The position numbers and the translations under genes were made by a program. A stretch of 64,000 bases of DNA from contig RPFO01000078.1 of NCBI GenBank assembly GCA_009746045.1, forward strand, positions 864,016 to 928,015, written 5' to 3'. Below the pieces are notes generated by a model. It was given only the letters and a program-made list of their open reading frames with translations. It had not been told where the DNA came from and did no database searches. This document shows positions 23,201-32,200 of the stretch, one piece after another. How positions within the stretch are numbered: position 1 is the first letter of the stretch; each line of letters begins with the position of its first letter. This stretch comes from Mesostigma viride (taxonomy: Eukaryota > Streptophyta > Mesostigmatophyceae > Mesostigmatales > Mesostigmataceae).

Positions 23201-26200
23201 GTTCACCTCTCAAAGCTGTCCGCTACAACATCGGACCATCCTCCTCGCCAGGAGCTGGGTAGCCAAGAGGACTGGCAAAACAACAATCTGCCAGCCTAGG
23301 ACCTTGGAGCCTGCAAACTTAAGTCAGGGTCACTTAGCACAACCTTCTAGACATGACACCGGCTGGCATGCCTCGCTTTCTTGTTGCCATGTTCAGGTTG
23401 TCATGTCTCAGCTGAACAGTTTGCTGAACAGACCAACACGAACCCGAGGCCTCGCCTCACCGGCACTATCCCTTTTCTCACCTGACCAACGTTACCCCCA
23501 GGCCCCACATGAGCAATGTCACCCCCCTGGGCTCACCTGAGCAGGTTGTTCACGATCTGGCGCGTGCGCGTGCCGTCCCCCATCACCGTAACGGGGATGC
23601 TATCTGCTCGCATTGGGGGGAAAAAGGGATACGCAAACGTGGTTGCGTGAGTCCATGTGGGCATGTGGGCATGGCATGTGGGCGTGTGGGCCTGTGGGCC
23701 TGTGGGCCTGTGGGCCTGTGGGCCTGTGGGCCTGTGGGCCTGTGGGCCTGTGGGCCTGTGGGCCTGTGGGCCTGTGGGCCTGTGGGCCTGTGGGCCTGTG
23801 GGCCTGTGGGCCTGTGGGCCTGTGGGCCTGTGGGCCTGTCGGCCTGTGGGCATTTAGGCATGTGTGGGAAAAGGGGATAACACCAAGGGGCGGCGCGTGG
23901 TGATGCATGTGGGCAATGCATGTGGGCATGTGGGCGTAGACCGTACACACGCGGCAGATTTTAATGACACGCCGACGGTGAGGTATGAACCCCAAACCCT
24001 AAACCCTAAGCTGTACGCTCAAGCCAGGCCACGAGTCCTGCATCAGTGACCCAGTCAACGCTGGTGAAACGATGCAAAAAGTTGAACAAGTGTGCTAGGT
24101 TCACAAAGTTGCGGAATGGATGGGAATGCAGAATGGATGGGTGTTCCGGTTGCGACGCGGAACTGTAGGTTGTCAGGCAGGCAAAACGATCCCATGCCCC
24201 ACTTCACGAGGAGCGGTGGGGGGAGAGGGGGAGGAGAAGAAGCATGAGGGCAGGGAAAGGTAGGGAGGGATGCAGGAAATAGGCGGCTGGAAACAGAAAA
24301 GCCAAGCAGGCTTTATGAAAATTTTGAAAACCTACGTCATTCCAGGCACAGCCAATCCTTTCCCCCTTCACCCTTCCCCCAACCCCGCCCTCGCCTACAT
24401 AGGCAAACGAATGTACTGTCCAGATCCACAACCGCCAAAGCGACCCACTAGAAGACATCCGCCATTCTGCCCATCACATGTCGTTCTAGATTAGGAGCGA
24501 CCACGATTAGGAGCGATTAGGAGCGACCACGATTAGGAGCGATTAGGAGCGTCCACGGAGAATACATAGTAGCACCAAGACGTCTACATCATGAATACCG
24601 CTGTAGTGGCCACGTAGGCACCTACACAGTGACCGCGTGAAGACCTATACAGTGACCACCACGAACCGGCCAGGTCGACCAACAGGTCAACGTCCGCGCT
24701 GGTGCGCACAGAGAAGACGTCGACCGCGGACTCCAGCTCGTCGCGGATGTTGATGGGCACGTGCTCCAGCTCCAGCCGCCCGCTCTCGATCTGGTCACTC
24801 GGCCACCAACGATCAACAACGAGTGAAGGATGCAACAGATATCAAAGACGCACACAATGGGAATGACATGTCCATCAGGATGGCCATGTAATGATGAAAA
24901 AGTGATTGCCTCTTTGCTCTCGTAAACCAGGCCTGACCCAGCCGCTCTCGATCTGGCGGTTGGGACAGGGGATATGTGGAAATGTAGGGACACAATCGCT
25001 GTGTGAGCAGAAACCGCGCGACCAACGTAGACATCTCAGCACATAGGTGGAGGGGTCGCCCTCTCCAAGCCTACTTTATGCTGGCACCCGCAACAACGAG
25101 CAACCACAAGCAAGAGAGGGTCGTGTAAAAAACATCCCCATGGGTTCAACTCATAGTGCAGGCGCAGTCACACCCGCGACGACAACCTATGATGGAACAA
25201 CGTCGACAACGAAGCACATCGCGGACGTCAATGAGCCAGGGGCCACTTGTGCCGCACCTGCTCGCCACAGGCTAGCATCCCACTTAGCGTGGAATGATCT
25301 CGCTTGTCTTACCTGGGAAAGGTCCAGAACATCAATAAGCAGCTGCACAAGTTGTTGACTATGGCCCGGGATCCGTAACCCATTCTCCCCCCCCCCCTTC
25401 ACCACACTTTGGACGGGTCCAATACGTCATTGTGCCACTGCAGCAGCTCTTCAGCTCTGGCCCACAACCTTCTCTCTGTACACCCAAGGCCCCCTTCACG
25501 GACTGTGGACAGGCCGAGGATGTCGTTGAGCCGCCGCCGCATGCGATCAGGTGTAGCCCACATTCTCACCTCCAGCCCTATATTGAATACGCTGGGCAGG
25601 CCTTTAATGTCCTACCTCGGACAGGTCCCATACATCGTTGAGCAGCGGCAGCACATCATCCGGCATGGCCCACATTCTCAACTCTATCAGGAATGCCCCC
25701 CGGGTCTTCTCACCAACAGAAGCTGCAGCAGATGTAGGCCCCAACCAATAGTGCGTGACCCTCCCCCCATGCCCCTCACCTTGGACAGGTCCAATATGGA
25801 TTAAGAAGCTGCAGCAGATGTCGGGCCCAATCACTAACCCATAGCCCCCCCCTTCCGCCTCACCTTGGACAGGTCCAATATGTCATTTAGAAGCTGCAGC
25901 AGGTCGTCCGTGCACCGCTTCATCTGCTTCAACGTCATGTGCGCGAACCGGCCCAGCTTCTCGTCCAGCAGGATGTCCAGCAAGCCGATGATGCCTGCGA
26001 CAGGTGTGCGGATTTCATGGCTGCAGCGGTGGCGGCAATGGGGGGAGCCATGGGGGGAGCCATGGATGAATGGCGGTGGTGTGCACAGCTGGCAGCGCTG
26101 GGACCAAGTCAGCAGTGTGCTAAGGTGGCACCATGGGGTGCATGGTGGTGGCGGATCGAGGGGGATGATGTGGCCCAGTGTGGCGAGGGGGCCAGTGTCG

Positions 26201-29200
26201 TCGATGCAAGGGGATGGGGGGCCAACGCGAATGGGGCGATGATGGGAGTGAGGCAGCGTGGTCAGTGGCATGCCAGGCATGCCCGCAGTGCAAAGGGACC
26301 TGGTAATGGGCAGACAAGGATTGTAAGCCTGGAGTCACTCGATAATAAACTCTGTGATCACTATCAAGTGCGCAACCATGGCAGGCCCTGGAATGCAACC
26401 AGCAAAGAGTGGCCGCCCCCTCCCCACCGCCACCCACCTCAAATTAGATACTGTGAACATGCTCTTGATCTAAGATGTGTCCCCCACATGGATAACGAGC
26501 GTCTAGCCCAGCTCACGTCCTCCCTCTTCCCCCCCGGCCCACCCCACACCCACCTCATGTTGGACAGGAACATGCTCTTGGTCTGGCTCATATCTTCCGC
26601 GCGGCACTTGGCCTCCATGAAGCGCTTGTTGAGCGCGACGAGCTTCTTCTTGAGCTTCATCTCGTTCTTGATGGGCAGCGTGAGCCGGATCACGACGGCG
26701 CAGCCAAACAGGAACACGATGACGCACGCGACCGAGACCAGGATGCGGGTCAGCCGCCGGCCCTCGTCCACGTCGCCCATGATGCTCGACCGACGGAGCA
26801 TGTTGACCAGGTTCAGGGACAGCATGTGTTGGATGCGCTTGCGGGAAAGGTAGTAGCCTGTCCCTTGGACGCGGACCAGCTGGCCCGTGATGTTGTAGTT
26901 TATGCCGGCCGAGGGCGCCACAGAGGTCTCGGATGCCGACGCGCCGGTCAAGGACTGGCCGGGCATGCCAGGTCCAATCATGAAGTTGGTTTGCGATTGG
27001 CGGGCGTCCTGTCGCGCGAGTAGCTCCTGGGGGAGGTGAGCACCCATCGATGTACGACGAACAACTGACATGATTATGTTAGAACAATTTGTTGAGGGCG
27101 TCGCGAGTAGCTGCCGGGGGCGGTGAGGACCGATTAGTGAGATAATAATCGAAGCAATGGATCTTTTACAAGCGTTGCGCGAGCAGCTCCTGGGGGAAGC
27201 GATGATGATTACGATACCAGTAACAGCAACAGTCATAATAACAGTGGCAGAACGATCCAAGACAGCCGAGATAAGGACATCACCGATAGTCATGCAATAA
27301 TGGCAACAAGGATGAATGGGTAGGAGCAGGGGAAACTGAAGGGAAGAGGAGTTGAGGTGGCGGGAAGGGAAGCGGTGAATCAGCCATGGGTTTGGAGGGG
27401 AGAGGATGGGTACTTACCTGTGGGAGGCACGAGAGGGGACCTGAGCGTAGGGATACTGACACATGGGGAATGGGGGGTGGGGGAAATGGGGGAAGAGGGG
27501 AAGAGGGGAAGAGGGGGGCATGATAGAAGATAATATAGCGCACTACGGAACAAGGGGGTGGGGGGATGGGGGAATTCAGGCACCCACTCTACCGAGGTAT
27601 GCAGGTCCCCTAACGGGGTGTCCAGGAACACCTGATGGCAGCAGGAGCCGGGAAGGGCAGGTATTTATGGACCATAGTATACACGATAATAAGCAAAGTA
27701 ATTTATTATCAGCATAACATTAGCAACTGGTTGTCCACGAGCAGCGAGGGCACCGGGATGGGCAGGTATTTATGCACCAATGCATAGTAGATGAGACTGT
27801 ACCTAGGAGGAATGAATTGTTCAGGCCGCCTACCTGGGTGTCCACGACCAGCGAGGGCACCGGGAACGGCTCGGCCGAGGGGTCGTAAAAGATGACCCCC
27901 TCGCTAAGGTTGTAGCGCAGGTGGCCGTACGTGGAGGGCATCATGCTGGTTCCGAGCAGATCCCCGCCCTGGAGCGGCGTGGGGAGGAATGTGATGGGGA
28001 GGGAGGAGCGGCATGGGGAGGGATGTGATGGGGAGGGAGGAGCGGCATGGGGAGGGATGTGATGGGGAGGGAGGAGCGGCATGGGGAGGGATGTGATGGG
28101 GAGGGAGGAGCGGCATGGGGAGGGATGTGATGGGGAGGGAGGAGCGGCATGGGGAGGGATGTGATGGGGAGGGAGGAGCGGCATGGGGAGGGATGTGATG
28201 GGGAGGGAGGAGCGGCATGGGGAGGGATGTGATGGGGAGGGAGGAGCGGCATGGGGAGGGATGTGATGGGGAGGGAGGAGCGGCATGGGGAGGGATGTGA
28301 TGGGGAGGGAGGAGCGGCATGGGGAGGGATGTGATGGGGAGGGAGGAGCGGCATGGGGAGGGATGTGATGGGGAGGGAGGAGCGGCATGGGGAGGGATGT
28401 GATGGGGAGGGAGGAGCGGCATGGGGAGGGATGTGATGGGGAGGGAGGAGCGGCATGGGGAGGGATGTGATGGGGAGGGAGGAGCGGCATGGGGAGGGAT
28501 GTGATGGGGAGGGAGGAGCGGCATGGGGAGGGATGTGATGGGGAGGGAGGAGGCCATGGAGAGGGCCGTGGGGAGGGCCATGGGGAGGGTCATGGGGACT
28601 GGGGAGAGAGATTAGAATATGCCTCCAGGCACTCGCACATGCGCACGCGGACAAGGATCCCAAAAGTGGGCAAGCGGCCAAGATATAAGATAGTGGTATA
28701 ACATATTGTGTATATACCAAAAGTGGGCAAGCGGCCAAGATATAAGATAGTGGTATAACATATTGTATATATACCAAAAGTGGGCAAGCGGCCAAGATAT
28801 AAGATAGTGGTATAACATATTGTATATATACCAAAAGTGGGCAAGCGGCCAAGATATAAGATAGTGGTATAGCATATTGTATATTTACCAAAAGAGGCAG
28901 TCACCTCGAATTATATTCATTTTTCCATGTGCATCAGCCCACCCATGAATTGGCACCCTTCCAAGGTTCCTGCCTAGCATGGAAATGGCAACCATCGGAA
29001 CCGAACAGGCGGACGCGGCGATCACCTCGGTCTCCATGAACATAACCCCCCGTTGCATCAACATCACCCTCGCTCACATAAACACCTTCAACCACCGACG
29101 AGAGATCAGGCACGTCGCCGTACCTCAGTCTCGATGTACATGAACCCCCCTTGCTCGAGTGCCACCTTGCGCACGTAGAGCTGCAGGTCGGTCACCTCGT

Positions 29201-32200
29201 AGTAGATCCCAAAGGAGCTCAGCAGGCCGCCGCTGGGGTTGAACTGCGCCTCGCAGCACAATGATGGGCGATTGCAGCACGCGATGGCAATGACAGACGT
29301 GGGCGATGGTGAGGAGAACGGTTGGGGTTGAACAGCGCTGGGTTACAACGTGTATGCGGTGACCAGTGTTGGTGACAAACAATGGCAACGATGAACGTGG
29401 GCGCGGGTGAACGTGTGCGCTGGTGATTGGGAATGACTGATGTCTATTCACGTTGTGATCAGGGATTCCGACACGCAATGGCAGTGACGGATGCGAGCGA
29501 GGATACAGAAAGGCAGATGCAGCCATAGGGAAGAAGATGAGACAGATGGCGCGGTGGTATGCCCCAACCACAACCACGCACACCAGGATGCGAGCACACG
29601 CTATCACTCACGATCGGGTACGTGCAGGAGAACCCCGTCGGGCTGCCGGACCCCAAGATATCGTGCAGGACGAGCCAGTGCATCGTCTCCGGCTTGAACC
29701 CGGACAGAAGCGTCCGCACGAGGTCCCCCTTAAAGGGGCTGACCGTGCGCACGCGCTCCCCCACAGGGACACCGAACCGGTCCAACACGCGAAACGTGAT
29801 CAGCTCGTCCGCAATGGACGCCGACTCCTCCTCGATCAGGTAGCTCACACCGGTGGCCTCGTCGATGCGGTGGACAAAGGAGTGGAGGGTGATCCCGTTG
29901 AGGATGTACAGGTGCCAGCCCTCGGGTCCCTGGAGCGCCGTTTCCTGAAGCAGGCGCACCATGGCAGGGTGCGAGGTGTTGCGGACGACGTGCCGGTCGC
30001 CAAGGCTGCGGGAGGGGGAGGGGGGGGAGGGGATAGGGGGGGGGGAATAAGGGGGGGATGAGGGGAGGGACGATAAAGTAGGGGGGCGGGGCAGCGGGAG
30101 AGGCATGAGTAGGAGTACAAAGGGCAAGGGGGAGAAACAGGGGGGGGGGGCGAGGGAGAAGAGGGGATGAGGAAGTGGTGAGCATCGAAGCGTTGAGCGG
30201 CGAGAGCATCTCTGGTGACTTTAAGATATATTGGTTTCAGTTAGTTAAGGAGTCATGACCAGCGACCAAGGATGGGCGGTGGCTTACCAGCTCCGCGAGT
30301 TCAAGTACTTGTTTGGGTATCCCAAACTGGCGTGTGAATAACCTGCCGTTGCTGCATGACCTCCCCTGTCAGGGCACATGCTTGATGTATCAATGACGAG
30401 ACAAGCAACCCAGGCCGGAAGTCGGGAGAATGTATCATCCGATCTTCACCAGCTTTTGCCGTTGGTAGAGAATCCTGAGGACGCACGGAGTACAGCACAA
30501 CCCTCCAGTACAAAAAAAGCTATGGTACAAAACCCGCTATAGTACAACGCTGTAGTACAAAAACTGCCACAGAACAACGCTTTAGTACAAAAACGCTGTA
30601 CTACAACGCTTTAGTACAAAAACGCTGTACTACAACGCTATAGTACAAGAACCGCTACAGTTCTACACTTTAGTACATCCCTTCCTCACGGCGACGCCAG
30701 ACAGCCATGTGTGGAACCAGCAGGAGGGACACATGCATCCCACCCACTGGTCCATGCGGTACACAGCCGCGCCTTTTGACGTGTCATGCAAGTAGAGCCC
30801 TTTGGGCCCTTGCTCCACTCCCATGTGGGAATCCGTCATGGCATCCGTTGCCACGCTCACGTGTCAGGCGATCCGCTGCGCTGCACATACGCATGTGCAA
30901 CTAAACACTCTACTACACTCTCCCCCACGCACATGTCGGCAATCTGCTGCGCCGAGCGCCCAAGCACCGCGGCCGACCGGTGCATGCTCTCCAGCAGACT
31001 CCGCGTGTGCTCCTCCAGCGTGATGAGCACCTGGTCCTGGTACTGCTCGCTGATGCTGGACAGCGAGGCAGTCGTCCGCTTGTTGTTGATGGCCCAGCTG
31101 ATGAAGGCCACGGTGGAGATGCAGGCGGCGAGGAGCAGCTGTGGGGATGCATGTGGGGTGGAAGGGAACACGGGGGTGGTCCGCAAGGTGTGTGCATGTT
31201 GTGTGTGTGTGTAAGGCGAGCATGGAGATGCATGCGGCGAGGAGCAGCGGGGGCGGCGGGTATGGGTGGGGGTGGAGGGGAAAAGAAGCGTGCTGTCTAG
31301 AGGGCGTGGAGATGCATGCGGTAAGGAGGAGCTGTGTTGGGGGGGGGGGGAGAAGGGAGGGGAGATATGCGTGAGCATTCGAGAGAGTGGGGGGGGGGGA
31401 GAAGCACGCAGCAAGGAGTGGCTGTGTGTGTTTTTAGGATTGTTTGTGTAAAAAATATTGCAGTTGAGGCAGGGCACAGAGGGGTGTTTAGGAAGCGGTG
31501 TACGGTGTTGGGGAGGGGAGGTGTCTGTTGGTAAGGGGGAGGAGGACCAAGAGCGATGCAAATCATGTGTGTGTATGTGTGTCTACTCGTAAGGCCAGAG
31601 GGGGGAAGAGGGGGGAAGAGGGGGGAAGAGGGGGAAGAGGGGGGAAGAGGGGGGAAGAGGGGGGAAGAGGGGGGAAGAGGGGGAAGAGGGGGGAAGAGGG
31701 GGAAGAGGGGGAAGAGGGGGGAAGAGGGGGGAAGAGGGGAAGAGGGGGAAGAGGGGGGAAGAGGGGGAAGAGGGGAAGAGGGGGAAGAGGGGGGAAGAGG
31801 GGGAAGAGGGGGGAAGAGGGGGAAGAGGGGGAAGAGGGGGAAGAGGGGGAAGAGGGGGGAAGAGGGGGAAGAGGGGGGAAGAGGGGGGAAGAGGGGGAAG
31901 AGGGGGAAGAGGGGGGAAGAGGGGGGAAGAGGGGGAAGAGGGGGAAGAGGGGGGAAGAGGGAAGAGGGGGAAGAGGGGGAAGAGGGGGAAGAGGGGGGAA
32001 GAGGGGGGAAGAGGGGGGAAGAGGGGGAAGAGGGGGGAAGAGGGGGAAGAGGGGGAAGAGGGGGGAAGAGGGGGAAGAGGGGGAAGAGGGGGGAAGAGGG
32101 GGAAGAGGGGGAAGAGGGGGGAAGAGGGGGAAGAGGGGGGAAGAGGGGGGAAGAGGGGGAAGAGGGGGAAGAGGGGGAAGAGGGGGGAAGAGGGGGAAGA

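Noticed and set aside
23985-24010. Telomere or interstitial telomere block
   Set aside because: Only two to three TTTAGGG-like units occur here and at 47798; too few to support a telomere or fusion point.
30663-30860. An additional kinase exon between exons 2 and 3
   Set aside because: Exon 2 (two bases over) and exon 3 (one base needed) join in phase without it, and the stretch looks like a diverged copy of part of exon 3.
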